From an uncultured Granulosicoccaceae bacterium (lineage in GTDB: Bacteria > Pseudomonadota > Gammaproteobacteria > Granulosicoccales > Granulosicoccaceae), in assembly GCA_938028465.1 (NCBI GenBank), contig CALJAA010000028.1, positions 1 to 64,000 on the forward strand: DNA of 64,000 nt. The letters are read 5' to 3'. The position numbers and the translations under genes are program-made. The notes below the pieces were generated by a model, which worked only from the letters and a program-made list of their open reading frames with translations, did not search any database and was not told where the DNA came from. This document shows positions 45,852 through 54,508 of the stretch, one piece after another; the stretch's first letter is position 1, and the number at the start of each line of letters is the position of its first letter.

Positions 45852-46663
45852 ATATCGATATAGACGGCCAATCAGTCTTTGTTGGCCAAGGTGGCGTTGA
45901 ATGGAAAACCAACACACCAACGCTAGTACTGTTACATGGTGCAGGTATGGATCGTACGGTGTGGGTATTGTTAGGGCGATACTTTGCGCGTCACGGTTAT
46001 AACGTTGTGCTTGCTGATATGCCTGGGCATGGAAAATCGGGTGGAAGCCCGCTGACAACCATCGGTGCAAATGCACAGTGGTTGTGGAGCTTGCTTGATG
46101 CGCTTGCAAGCCAAACCGAGCTGTCACTTGATGATGTCACCTTATGTGGCCATAGCATGGGTTCCTTGGTGACATTGCAAGCTGCCGCCGATAGGCCTGC
46201 GCAAACTTCACGGTTAATAATGATGGCCAGTGGTTATCCCATGCCTGTAGGCAAGCCGCTTCTAGATGCGGCAGAAGCTAACGATGAAGCCGCTATTGAT
46301 ATGATCTGTTTTTTCAGCCACGCCTATGTGTCGATGCTGGGTAATAATCCGGTCGCGGGTATCAGTGTTTATAACAGTGCTGAAATCCTGCTTGGGCAGG
46401 CAAAGCCAGGTGTGTTGTTTGCTGCCTTGTCTGCTTGCAATAACTACCAAGGTGGCGAAGACGCAATTGAATCCGTTAAAGGAAAAATGGACATCGTGGT
46501 GATTGCGGGTGATTCTGATCGCATGACACCCCTGGGGCGTGACCCAGCTGCCATGTTGCATACGCGTTTAGGTGCAACGCTTGAATTGATACCTGATTGC
46601 GGGCATATGATGATGTCGGAACAACCAGAAGCATCGTTACAAGCGCTTAAAAGAAGCTTGTAA
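45848..46663 (+). CDS. Alpha/beta hydrolase
   Basis: 271 aa. The fold is clear: LVLLHGAGMDRTVW (oxyanion HGAG), nucleophile Ser in LCGHSMGSLVTL, acid in VIAGDSDRMTPL and His in PDCGHMMMSEQ. No signal peptide, so cytosolic. The substrate is not known. Translation is coupled to the MetY-like gene by ATGA, so a role near methionine synthesis, for example ester hydrolysis or acetyl transfer reversal, is conceivable but unproven. Confidence 0.88.
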   Translation: MNIDIDGQSVFVGQGGVEWKTNTPTLVLLHGAGMDRTVWVLLGRYFARHGYNVVLADMPGHGKSGGSPLTTIGANAQWLWSLLDALASQTELSLDDVTLCGHSMGSLVTLQAAADRPAQTSRLIMMASGYPMPVGKPLLDAAEANDEAAIDMICFFSHAYVSMLGNNPVAGISVYNSAEILLGQAKPGVLFAALSACNNYQGGEDAIESVKGKMDIVVIAGDSDRMTPLGRDPAAMLHTRLGATLELIPDCGHMMMSEQPEASLQALKRSL

Positions 46664-46681
46664 TGATGCTTCGGCTGGTGT

Positions 46682-47347
46682 CTAGTCGTCTATGCCGGCT
46701 AAGCCTGCAAAAATTCGATCGCGTACTTCTTCAAGTTCACCAATACCATCTACTTTTACGTAGCGTGGTGCAGTGTCGGGTTCGTTTTTTTCCCAATCCT
46801 TGAAGTAATTAATGAGTGGTGCCGTTTTTTCTTCGTATACATTCAGACGATGGCGCACAGTATCTTCTTGGTCATCGTCGCGTTGTACTAAGGCTTCGCC
46901 GGTTTCGTCATCCTTGCCAGCTATCTTAGGTGGGTTGTGGCTAATGTGGTAAACGCGCCCCGATGCTTCGTGCACGCGCCTGCCACTGATGCGTTCGATA
47001 ATCACTTCATGATCCACATCAATTTCAACCACGGCATCAAGACTAAGGCGCTGCGAGCGAAGTGCGTCTGCTTGAGCAATAGTGCGCGGAAAGCCATCGA
47101 GTAAAAAACCATTTTTGCAGTCTTCGTGCTTGATGCGCTCGCGCACCAACTTGGTGATTACATCATCCGGCACCAAGTTGCCCTTATCCATCAGTTTTTT
47201 GGCCTCAATACCCACAGGTGTTCCTTCAGCGATAGCGGCTCGTAACATGTCGCCTGTCGAAATTTGAGGTATCGAGTAGTGTTCGGTCAGAAACGCGGCT
47301 TGCGTCCCCTTGCCCGCACCGGGCCCGCCCAACATAATAAAACGCAT
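46682..47347 (-). CDS. adk: Adenylate kinase
   Basis: The ATG at 47347 gives [20 protein letters not shown]; the ORF track starts 11 codons early. 221 aa. The P-loop is [10 protein letters not shown], the NMP-binding part [22 protein letters not shown] is the family signature, and the long LID ([29 protein letters not shown]) marks the long form and has no zinc cysteines. It balances AMP, ADP and ATP. Confidence 0.97.
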   Translation of the reverse strand: MRFIMLGGPGAGKGTQAAFLTEHYSIPQISTGDMLRAAIAEGTPVGIEAKKLMDKGNLVPDDVITKLVRERIKHEDCKNGFLLDGFPRTIAQADALRSQRLSLDAVVEIDVDHEVIIERISGRRVHEASGRVYHISHNPPKIAGKDDETGEALVQRDDDQEDTVRHRLNVYEEKTAPLINYFKDWEKNEPDTAPRYVKVDGIGELEEVRDRIFAGLAGIDD

Positions 47348-47436
47348 CGAAATGCTCCAACAATATAAAGAATGCGTCAAGGGTATCGAAAAGCGAGCGG
47401 ATTTTCAGAGAACTAAGCGCCTGTGGGCGAATAATC

Positions 47437-48102
47437 ATGCAAGGAACGGCAAATTGGCTTGCTAGCCAAGTGGCAAGGCTCCAAAATACCGGCATGACAA
47501 CTGAAAATCGACTAAACACTTTAGGCCTTGGTCATTTGCGGGCTGAGCAACAATTTGAATCCGATCTACTCGGCAACCAGTTGCGCTTCAACACCACGTG
47601 GGGGCTTTTTTCGCCCAGACAGATAGATGAAGGTAGCAGCCTGCTGCTCTCACTGCTGGACTTAGGTAGTGATGAGGTGGTTTTGGATATGGGCTGCGGT
47701 TATGGTGCCTTGGGATTGGCTATTGCTAAAGCTAAGCCAGATGCTCAGGTGCATATGGTTGATAGAGACTACCTAGCGATAGAATATGCGCAAAAAAACG
47801 CAGAGCTGAATAATATTAAAAATGTAAGCGTTTACACCAGTGATGCATTGAGTAATGTGGCGTCTGATTTGCCATTAACCCTGATGATATCCAACCTGCC
47901 TGCCAAGGTAGGCAACGAGTTGTTCTACATTTCGTTCTGCGATGCTTATGATCGCCTGCAACCCGGTGGCAGGATCGTTGTCGTAACGATTAATGGTTTA
48001 AGGCAATTTATTAAGCGTTCGTTTACGGAGGTTTTTGGTAACTACAAAAAAATCAAACAAAGCACTAGCTACACCATTTCTAGTGCTCTTAAGGTTTCGT
48101 AG
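47437..48102 (+). CDS. RsmC-like class I methyltransferase
   Basis: Up to 221 aa; ATG 47494 (MTTENRLNTLGLG) is an equally possible start. Motif I is VVLDMGCGYGALGLAIA, and the preceding GLFSPRQIDEGSSLLLSLLDL matches the small-domain RsmC/RlmG-like methyltransferases. Where these have NPPF, it has SNLPAKVG, so amino-group methylation of guanine is less certain. It is divergent from adk, and its last 34 bp overlap trhO in convergent orientation. Confidence 0.75.
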   Translation: MQGTANWLASQVARLQNTGMTTENRLNTLGLGHLRAEQQFESDLLGNQLRFNTTWGLFSPRQIDEGSSLLLSLLDLGSDEVVLDMGCGYGALGLAIAKAKPDAQVHMVDRDYLAIEYAQKNAELNNIKNVSVYTSDALSNVASDLPLTLMISNLPAKVGNELFYISFCDAYDRLQPGGRIVVVTINGLRQFIKRSFTEVFGNYKKIKQSTSYTISSALKVS

Positions 48103-48944
48103 TCACCAGGCGTCTCGCAAACGCAAAACTCGCCGGGTGCCACTGCCGTATGGCAAGTTCTGCAAATAGTGACATCGGTGGGTTCTAGTTTGGTATTCAC
48201 CTCGATTCGGTCGTCAAATACAAAACAATCGCCGTCCCAGTGTTTACCATCGCATTTTTCGAAGTAATTGATAATCCCGCCTTCAATTTGGTAAACCTCA
48301 TTAAAACCTTGCTCCATTAAATAAGGAGCAGCCTTTTCGCAGCGGATACCACCAGTACAGAAAGTGACCACGGGTTTTTTTAGATCAAGCTCGCCCGATT
48401 CAATCGCACTAGCAACAGCCTCTGGGAAATCGCGAAAGTGGCTTATATCAAGGTGTGTCGCGCCTTCGAATGTGCCAGACGCCACTTCGTATTTGTTGCG
48501 CGTATCCAGTAGCGTTATATCGTCGCGGTTTTGTAAGTGTTGTAACAATTGTTCGGGCGGCATAGCAGGAGCTTCATGAACCTCCCAAGGAGGCGTTTCG
48601 TTACGTTTTTCCGGTGGTAAGAAAGTAATGATTTCAGGCCGGACGCGCACTTTTAGCTTCGCAAATGGCAGCATTTGTGAGTAACTTTCTTTTAACCACA
48701 AATCTTTAAGTTCTGGCCGCGTGTCAAACCAAGCTCGAGCATCGCTAATTTGTTCTGCTGTGCCAGCTAGGGCTACATTGATACCCTCTTCGGCAAGGAG
48801 TATGGTGCCCAATACGCCGGCAGCTTTTAGCCCTTCGCGCATGTCGGCTTGTAATGTTAGTAGGTCATCGATCTTTACAAAGCGATAGCCTGATACGTTA
48901 ACGTGTTCGGTAGATTGAGAGGTTTGAGTAGATTCTTCTGGCAT
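48069..48944 (-). CDS. trhO: tRNA uridine 5-hydroxylase TrhO (rhodanese-like)
   Basis: 291 aa. An N-terminal acylphosphatase-like domain (GTILLAEEGINVALAG) is followed by a rhodanese domain with DTRNKYEVASGTFEGATH and the active-site Cys in TFCTGGIRCEKAAPYLM. A C-terminal Cys-rich end (CRTCHTAVAPGEFCVC) is typical. The family (YceA) makes 5-hydroxyuridine at tRNA wobble position 34 with prephenate-dependent partners or O2. Its 3' end overlaps the methyltransferase gene by 34 bp. Confidence 0.92.
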   Translation of the reverse strand: MPEESTQTSQSTEHVNVSGYRFVKIDDLLTLQADMREGLKAAGVLGTILLAEEGINVALAGTAEQISDARAWFDTRPELKDLWLKESYSQMLPFAKLKVRVRPEIITFLPPEKRNETPPWEVHEAPAMPPEQLLQHLQNRDDITLLDTRNKYEVASGTFEGATHLDISHFRDFPEAVASAIESGELDLKKPVVTFCTGGIRCEKAAPYLMEQGFNEVYQIEGGIINYFEKCDGKHWDGDCFVFDDRIEVNTKLEPTDVTICRTCHTAVAPGEFCVCETPGDYETLRALEMV

Positions 48945-49044
48945 TTTTTTCGCGCTGTACTAGTGTTAGTAATATAACTATAAGTGTATCCGTTTTTCCT
49001 GATGGGCTGCTATCGGAATAACGAGGGTGAGAGTTGAGTCAAAA

Positions 49045-50997
49045 ATGAGCAGATTTCAATCAGCGTTGTGTGTGCTGGCCTTGTGCTGCGCACAGGTGCC
49101 TGCGATTGCCGCAGATGCTCCTGAGCCAACACCAGAGCAAGCGCGATTCATAGAGGCACGTGAGGCGCTAGCTAGTGGCCAATACGATAGCTTTCAAGCG
49201 TTATCAGCCTCGCTCGACGACTATATCCTGCACCCGTTCCTCGAATATGAGGGTCTTCAGCACGAACTTCGTACCACCAAACCGGGTAAAAGCTTTGTCA
49301 GTAAGCTCAATCAATTTGAGCAGGATTCAGGTGATAAGGCCTTAACGCGTAAGCTTACTCGTTCGCTTCAACGCCGTTTGCTGGAAACCAAGCAGTGGAA
49401 ACTGTTTTTAGGTGTGAGCAAGTCTGGGTACGCCTCCAAAATGCCCTGTGGCCGATTACAAGCCTTGCACCAAACGGGTGAAGCGATTAGTTTTGCTACG
49501 CCAGACTTACTCGCCTTATGGACCAAGCCTGCGAAGCCGGCAAAAGTGTGCAGAGGCTTGGTTGAAGAAGTTGAGGCCAAAAATACGCCGCCAATAAAAG
49601 CCATTTGGGAGCGGATTTTTGCGGCCATGGAAGAAGACAAGCCCGATTACGCTGAATCCATGCTGCGATATCTGAGCAAAAAGGATCGTAAGCGCGTTAA
49701 TGATTGGCTCAAAGCGACCGAATCGCCAGAAAAGTATTTAAGTAGTCAAACGCTGCGTGACGATACACAGCTTAATCGTCGTGTTGTATCTGATCTAGTT
49801 CTGGCTTGGTCTAGAAACGAACCCGTGAAAGCCACTCGACACTGGTTGGGTGTAAGAGACAAATACAAATTTGGTAAAGATCGTTATTACGATACTAATC
49901 GAGCCTTGGCGATGCGTGCAGCGTATCGACGATTGCCTGAAGCTAACGAACTACTCAATACCTTTACCGCAAACGGTGATGATCTAGAGCTTAAAGAGTG
50001 GCGAATACGCACGGCATTGCTTGCGCAGGATTGGCCTGAAGTTATTCGCAGTATTAAACGTTTACCAAAAGATGAGCAAATTGAAGATCACTGGGCGTAT
50101 TGGGAGGCGCGTGCCCTAGAGGAGGCCGGCCACACGGATCATGCTAATAAGATCTATGAAGAACTAGCAGGCCTGCAAAGCTACCACGGTTTTTTATCAG
50201 CCGATAAATTAGGTAAACCGTATACCTTGCGTGACGAACCCGTATCTGCAGATGCTGCGATAGTTGATAGGCTTAAAAAATTGCCGGCCTTAATTAGAGC
50301 GCGCGAATATCATCGTGTAAAAGTAGGCTGGGAGGGCCGTCGTGAATGGAATTCGGTGTTAAGTGTTAGTTCCCCTGAGGAGTTGGCCGCGCTGGCTAAG
50401 ATCGCATATGAATGGCGTTTACATGATCGCGCAATTTTTGCAGCCGGTAAAGCTGAGCAAAAGCGTGCTCTGAGTGTGCGGTTTCCTGTTTTGTATCGCT
50501 CGGAGGTAGCGCAAGCTTCCGCTGCTAATAGTATTGATCCTGCCTGGGTGTTTGGTGTGATGCGACGTGAAAGTGCCTACATTGCGGATGTTCAATCCGG
50601 TGCAGGGGCAAGAGGATTGATGCAACTGATGCCCAATACGGCAAAGTATGTCGCCAAGCTACAAGGCGACAGCAATTGGGAAGGGGATTTAACAGACCCA
50701 GAAACTAATATTGGATTGGGTTCGCATTATCTACGGCATGTATTGGATAAGTTTGATAACCATATCGCGCTGGCTACTGCCAGTTACAATGCTGGGCCGC
50801 ACCGCGTTAGTAAATGGTTGCCCGAAAAAGATATGACTGCCGACATATGGATTGATGCCATCCCGTACACCGAAACCCGTCGTTATGTGCGTGCGGTACT
50901 GGCTTATACCGCCATTTACGAATGGCAGCTAACAGGTGAAGCCGCGCGGCTAAGCGATAAGCTAACGGTTGTAATGGCGGACCAAGACGATACTTAG
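49045..50997 (+). CDS. slt: Soluble lytic murein transglycosylase
   Basis: The ATG at 49045 starts a signal peptide (MSRFQSALCVLALCCAQVPAIAADA); the ORF-track GTG is six codons upstream. 650 aa: a long helical superhelix domain (about 35-470) then an SLT catalytic domain with the Glu in MRRESAYIADVQSGAGARGLMQLMP and TASYNAGPHRVSKWL. It cleaves glycan strands to 1,6-anhydro ends. It is a Slt70-type enzyme. It lies divergent from trhO and converges on the ChrR-type gene. Confidence 0.93.
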   Translation: MSRFQSALCVLALCCAQVPAIAADAPEPTPEQARFIEAREALASGQYDSFQALSASLDDYILHPFLEYEGLQHELRTTKPGKSFVSKLNQFEQDSGDKALTRKLTRSLQRRLLETKQWKLFLGVSKSGYASKMPCGRLQALHQTGEAISFATPDLLALWTKPAKPAKVCRGLVEEVEAKNTPPIKAIWERIFAAMEEDKPDYAESMLRYLSKKDRKRVNDWLKATESPEKYLSSQTLRDDTQLNRRVVSDLVLAWSRNEPVKATRHWLGVRDKYKFGKDRYYDTNRALAMRAAYRRLPEANELLNTFTANGDDLELKEWRIRTALLAQDWPEVIRSIKRLPKDEQIEDHWAYWEARALEEAGHTDHANKIYEELAGLQSYHGFLSADKLGKPYTLRDEPVSADAAIVDRLKKLPALIRAREYHRVKVGWEGRREWNSVLSVSSPEELAALAKIAYEWRLHDRAIFAAGKAEQKRALSVRFPVLYRSEVAQASAANSIDPAWVFGVMRRESAYIADVQSGAGARGLMQLMPNTAKYVAKLQGDSNWEGDLTDPETNIGLGSHYLRHVLDKFDNHIALATASYNAGPHRVSKWLPEKDMTADIWIDAIPYTETRRYVRAVLAYTAIYEWQLTGEAARLSDKLTVVMADQDDT

Positions 50998-51021
50998 TAC
51001 CGTCTCGTTTTAGTTTGCGAA

Positions 51022-51666
51022 TCAGAAGCCAACAAATGGCTGCATTAATTTGCCCATCACACCTGAGAATTGAACGGGTGATTGCGTAGCAATGAGCGCG
51101 ATACAGGGTTCTTGCGTATCAACAACTGGCTGATGCACAACATCGTCACCTAAATCAGCTACATCGCCTGCTTTAAATCGACCAATCTCATCCTGATAAG
51201 ACCCACGTAAAACGAGTGTGAGTTCCTTGTCCTTGTGTGTGTGCTGGCTTAACACCACGCCCGGAGCAAGATGCAATAATTTAAACGCGCCGTACTTGCG
51301 GTGTCGATTGCTTAGATTGTATTGTTTGATGCCAGGTGCCAAACGTTTCCATGCTAATGATTCAAGCGGTGCTGGCAACAATCGTCCAAGAGGCCTTGGT
51401 ACATCACTTACTGGCGGTTCGGCTTGTGCTTGTTCCTCGCCTAAACTCTGGGCTTTTTGAATCAGCTCAAGTGCTGTAGTTCTAACAGCAGTAGGTTGCT
51501 CGGTGTCTAGTAATGCGCCCACAGTTACATCGAGCATGTCAGCTCTGTTTCGGCAACTCGTGCAATAGGTAAGATGGCAAGCGATTACCACTTCCAATGA
51601 TGGATCTAAAGCACCAGCAGTGTATTCCTGCAGCGTGTCATCACTAAGGTGATGTGAGATATTCAT
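51022..51666 (-). CDS. ChrR-type zinc anti-sigma factor with cupin domain
   Basis: 214 aa. The N-terminal zinc anti-sigma domain has CHLTYCTSCR (Cys-His-x3-Cys-x2-Cys), and the C-terminal half is a cupin (KLLHLAPGVVLSQHTHKDKELTLVLRGSYQDE with HTH metal ligands). This two-domain build is that of Rhodobacter ChrR, which releases its sigma factor on singlet oxygen or organic peroxide stress. Its start overlaps the sigma factor stop by 4 bp. Confidence 0.9.
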   Translation of the reverse strand: MNISHHLSDDTLQEYTAGALDPSLEVVIACHLTYCTSCRNRADMLDVTVGALLDTEQPTAVRTTALELIQKAQSLGEEQAQAEPPVSDVPRPLGRLLPAPLESLAWKRLAPGIKQYNLSNRHRKYGAFKLLHLAPGVVLSQHTHKDKELTLVLRGSYQDEIGRFKAGDVADLGDDVVHQPVVDTQEPCIALIATQSPVQFSGVMGKLMQPFVGF

Positions 51667-52256
51667 ACTTGTTCCTCTTGCTCATGCAAGGTGTTTCGTA
51701 TACTTCGCATAGCCAGGCGAATTCTTGATTTAACTGTACCTATCGGCAACCCTAGGCGAGTAGCGATATCACCGTGTGATTGCCCTTTGAAAAATGATAA
51801 GTGCAATACTTTGTGTTGATCTTCCGGAAGCGTTGCCATCGCGCTATGTACGCGAGTGGCATCTTGCAAAATATCAACTTGTTGTTCAGCCGGTATATCG
51901 TCTGACTCTAGCTGTAATAATGAATCTTCGAGTTCAATTTCCACGCGAGGTGTGCCGCGTAAATGATCAATACGTCGATTACGTGCGATAGTGAATACCC
52001 ATGTGCTGGCTGCCGCTTTGGATTGATCGTAGGTGCAAGCCCTTCTCCATACGGCGATCATAACTTCTTGCATTAATTCTTCTGCTGTGTCGTCATTGAT
52101 ACCTTTACCGATTAAGAAAGACTTGACCCGCCCGGCGAAGTGGTTATAAATCGCAGTAAAGGCGTCGGAACATTGTTTTTGACCGATGTCTGTCAGCTGC
52201 TTGTTGAGTAGCTGAATTTGAGCTTTCTGGTCTGGCTCGGCTATCACGTGAGACAT
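51663..52256 (-). CDS. ECF sigma factor (RpoE/ECF11-like)
   Basis: 197 aa. Region 2 includes TAEELMQEVMIAVWRRACTYDQSKAAASTWVFTIARNRRIDHLRG; region 4 is LPEDQHKVLHLSFFKGQSHGDIATRLGLPIGTVKSRIRLAMRSIR. With a ChrR-type anti-sigma next to it, it belongs with the RpoE-ChrR group that answers singlet oxygen. A putative promoter, TGATCC-N18-TACAAG, lies upstream on the same strand, so autoregulation is likely (inference). Confidence 0.93.
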   Translation of the reverse strand: MSHVIAEPDQKAQIQLLNKQLTDIGQKQCSDAFTAIYNHFAGRVKSFLIGKGINDDTAEELMQEVMIAVWRRACTYDQSKAAASTWVFTIARNRRIDHLRGTPRVEIELEDSLLQLESDDIPAEQQVDILQDATRVHSAMATLPEDQHKVLHLSFFKGQSHGDIATRLGLPIGTVKSRIRLAMRSIRNTLHEQEEQV

Positions 52257-52294
52257 TTCGTAGAATTAATTAACAATATTATCCACTATAACCG

Positions 52295-52324
52295 CTTGTA
52301 CGAGGGGCCGCGAGACTTGGATCA
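52295..52324 (-). promoter_or_regulatory. Putative ECF promoter of the sigma/anti-sigma operon
   Basis: On the minus strand TGATCC (52324-52319), an 18-bp spacer and TACAAG (52300-52295) resemble the Rhodobacter RpoE consensus TGATCC-N18-TAnnTA. It ends 38 bp before the sigma factor ATG. Only the -35 is a full match. Confidence 0.5.
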
Positions 52325-52335
52325 TTTTCGCTATG

Positions 52336-52365
52336 AAATCCAAACAATCAGCCAGTACGTAAAAA
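52336..52365 (+). promoter_or_regulatory. Possible ECF-type promoter of the FAD oxidoreductase operon
   Basis: AAATCC (52336-52341), an 18-bp spacer and TAAAAA (52360-52365) are a looser version of the same motif facing the other way, 28 bp before the FAD gene ATG. The match is weak; position and spacing are the main support. TACGTA at 52356-52361 is an alternative -10. Confidence 0.3.
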
Positions 52366-52393
52366 CGGGTAACCAAGTAGAGACGAGTTCGTA

Positions 52394-53737
52394 ATGCAGA
52401 AGAAACGCCAATCCGTCGCGATTATCGGTAGTGGGGCCGCCGGGCTAGCCGCCAGCTGGTTGCTGCGACGAAAATGTGACGTGTGCCTCTATGAGAAGGA
52501 TGACAGACTAGGTGGGCATGCTCACACCCGGCAATTGGAGCAGAGAGGGCAAACGCTCGATATCGACACCGGCTTCATCGTCTACAACGAGCTAAACTAC
52601 CCCAATCTCACCAAATGGCTTCAGGAGCTGGAAGTCGATACCATTCCAACGGATATGTCGTTTGCCGTGTCAAAAGGTGCGGGCGGCTTTGAATACAAGG
52701 GTGGTGGTTTGCTTGGACTGCTCGCGCAACCGAGTAATTTAGTTCGCCCAAGATTCTGGAGCATGATTAAAAGCTTGCTTCGATTTTTCAAAACGGCCAG
52801 CGAGGAACCTTTGCCCCATGCGTCAGTGTCTTTGCGCGAGTACTTAAGTCAGGGCAACTATTCTCAAGCCTTCATAAAGGATTACTTACTCCCTTTTGGT
52901 GCGGCGATTTGGTCAACATCGCAACGCGATATGATGGATTATCCGGCGGCTAGTTTTATTCTCTTTTGTCAAAATCACGGCTTGCTGAAATTGTCTGAGC
53001 GTCCTCAATGGCGCACAGTAAAAGGTGGTAGCAAACGTTACGTCGAAAAAGTTCGCCAAGCGCTTGGTGATGAAGCTTGTATTACTAGTGCGCATATTGT
53101 GAGTGTGGTCCGAGCTGCAGATAAAGTGATTCTCGAAGATCGCTCGGGTGAAACTCGGCAGTTTGATCATGTGGTGCTAGCCACGCATGCAGACCAAGCC
53201 TTAGGGTTATTACATGATGCTGATTCCCACGAGCAAAACTTACTATCACCGTTTTGGTATGAGCAGAATTTAGCGATCTTGCACACCGATGAGCGTTTAC
53301 TGCCAAAACGTAAGGCAGCTTGGGCTAGTTGGAATTACATGGAGCAACAAGAAGGCGATCAAGATAAGCCTAGTGTGAGTTATTGGATGAATAACTTGCA
53401 GTCGCTAGATGCGTCTGATGAATACATCGTGTCACTTAATCCTTCAGTATTGCCCGATGAGAATAAAATACTACGTACTAGCGTGTACGAACATCCCATT
53501 TTTACAAGTGAAACCTTAGCTGCGCAGCAACTGTTGTGGTCATTGCAGGGTAGGCGGAACACCTGGTTTTGCGGGTCGTACTTTGGCTCGGGGTTTCATG
53601 AGGATGCGATTCAATCCGGCTTCGCGGTGGCGGAGCATTTAGCCGGTGTTAAACGCCCTTGGATTGTGGAAAACCCATCTTCGCGTATTCAAACAAGTGC
53701 TGAGCCTGCGCCAGTATTGAGTAGTGTCACCGCGTGA
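52394..53737 (+). CDS. FAD-dependent amine-oxidase-like oxidoreductase
   Basis: 447 aa. The N-terminal FAD dinucleotide motif is VAIIGSGAAGLAASWLLRR and the next strand has YEKDDRLGGHAHT; DIDTGFIVYNELNYPNL follows. The C-terminus has FCGSYFGSGFHEDAIQSGFAVAEHL, typical of the flavin amine oxidase/desaturase superfamily. In Alphaproteobacteria a relative of this gene sits with DUF1365 and Cfa genes in the RpoE-ChrR regulon, where such enzymes modify fatty acyl chains. Its stop overlaps the DUF1365 start (GTGA). Confidence 0.88.
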   Translation: MQKKRQSVAIIGSGAAGLAASWLLRRKCDVCLYEKDDRLGGHAHTRQLEQRGQTLDIDTGFIVYNELNYPNLTKWLQELEVDTIPTDMSFAVSKGAGGFEYKGGGLLGLLAQPSNLVRPRFWSMIKSLLRFFKTASEEPLPHASVSLREYLSQGNYSQAFIKDYLLPFGAAIWSTSQRDMMDYPAASFILFCQNHGLLKLSERPQWRTVKGGSKRYVEKVRQALGDEACITSAHIVSVVRAADKVILEDRSGETRQFDHVVLATHADQALGLLHDADSHEQNLLSPFWYEQNLAILHTDERLLPKRKAAWASWNYMEQQEGDQDKPSVSYWMNNLQSLDASDEYIVSLNPSVLPDENKILRTSVYEHPIFTSETLAAQQLLWSLQGRRNTWFCGSYFGSGFHEDAIQSGFAVAEHLAGVKRPWIVENPSSRIQTSAEPAPVLSSVTA

Positions 53738-54504
53738 TCCAACACTCTTGCCTTTACTCGGGGTTGGTTAAGCATTACCGCACCCGGCCTAAGCGCCATG
53801 TGTTGCGTTATCGCCTGTTTATGTTTTGGTTTGACTTGGCTGAGATAGATTCATTGTCGTCCAAGTTAAAAGTACTGTCGCGCAACCGGTTTAATTTGTT
53901 CAGCTTTTATGACGAAGATTATGGCTTGCCAGGACAAAGTTTGAATGCTTACGTAAGCGACGAATTAGCCAAGGCCAATATCCCTTGCGCGCCTGCGAGA
54001 ATCCAGCTGTTATGTAGCGCTCGCATGTTGGGCTATAGCTTCAACCCTATCAGCGTATTTTATTGCTTCGATGACGCTGATAACCTCTATGCGATTGTCT
54101 ATGACGTTCATAACACGCGCGGTGAGCGGCATACCTATGCGCTTGCTGCGTCTGCTGATAGTGATTGGATTGAGCAACAGTGCGATAAAGCGATGTACGT
54201 ATCCCCGTTTGTTCCAGCAGAGATGACCTATCGGTTCGGCCTGAAAAGGCCTGAGCGCCGGCTTGTGTTGAGTATTAAAGTGAGCGACGCAGAGGGCACT
54301 ATGGTGGGTGCAAGTTTTCAAGGTGTTCACAGTGAAATCACAGACCTTCTGTTATTACGTAATCTCATTTTTTATCCACTAATGACACTAAAAGTGATTA
54401 TTGGTATTCATTACGAAGCATTGAAACTCTGGTTAAAGGGTGTTCAATGGTTTAGGTATTTGCCCAAGTCTAGGCTATATGCCAAGCAATCTGGAGAGCA
54501 GTAA
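53734..54504 (+). CDS. DUF1365 family protein
   Basis: 256 aa, GTG start. The family core is visible: SCLYSGLVKHYRTRPKRHVLRYRLFMFWFDLAEID, then LLCSARMLGYSFNPISVFYCFD and AIVYDVHNTRGERHTY, conserved pieces that co-occur with Cfa and FAD oxidoreductase genes. FVPAEMTYRFGLKRPERRL and hydrophobic C-terminal helices suggest membrane association. The biochemical role is unknown; association suggests lipid modification. Confidence 0.9.
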   Translation: MIQHSCLYSGLVKHYRTRPKRHVLRYRLFMFWFDLAEIDSLSSKLKVLSRNRFNLFSFYDEDYGLPGQSLNAYVSDELAKANIPCAPARIQLLCSARMLGYSFNPISVFYCFDDADNLYAIVYDVHNTRGERHTYALAASADSDWIEQQCDKAMYVSPFVPAEMTYRFGLKRPERRLVLSIKVSDAEGTMVGASFQGVHSEITDLLLLRNLIFYPLMTLKVIIGIHYEALKLWLKGVQWFRYLPKSRLYAKQSGEQ

Positions 54505-54508
54505 GAGC

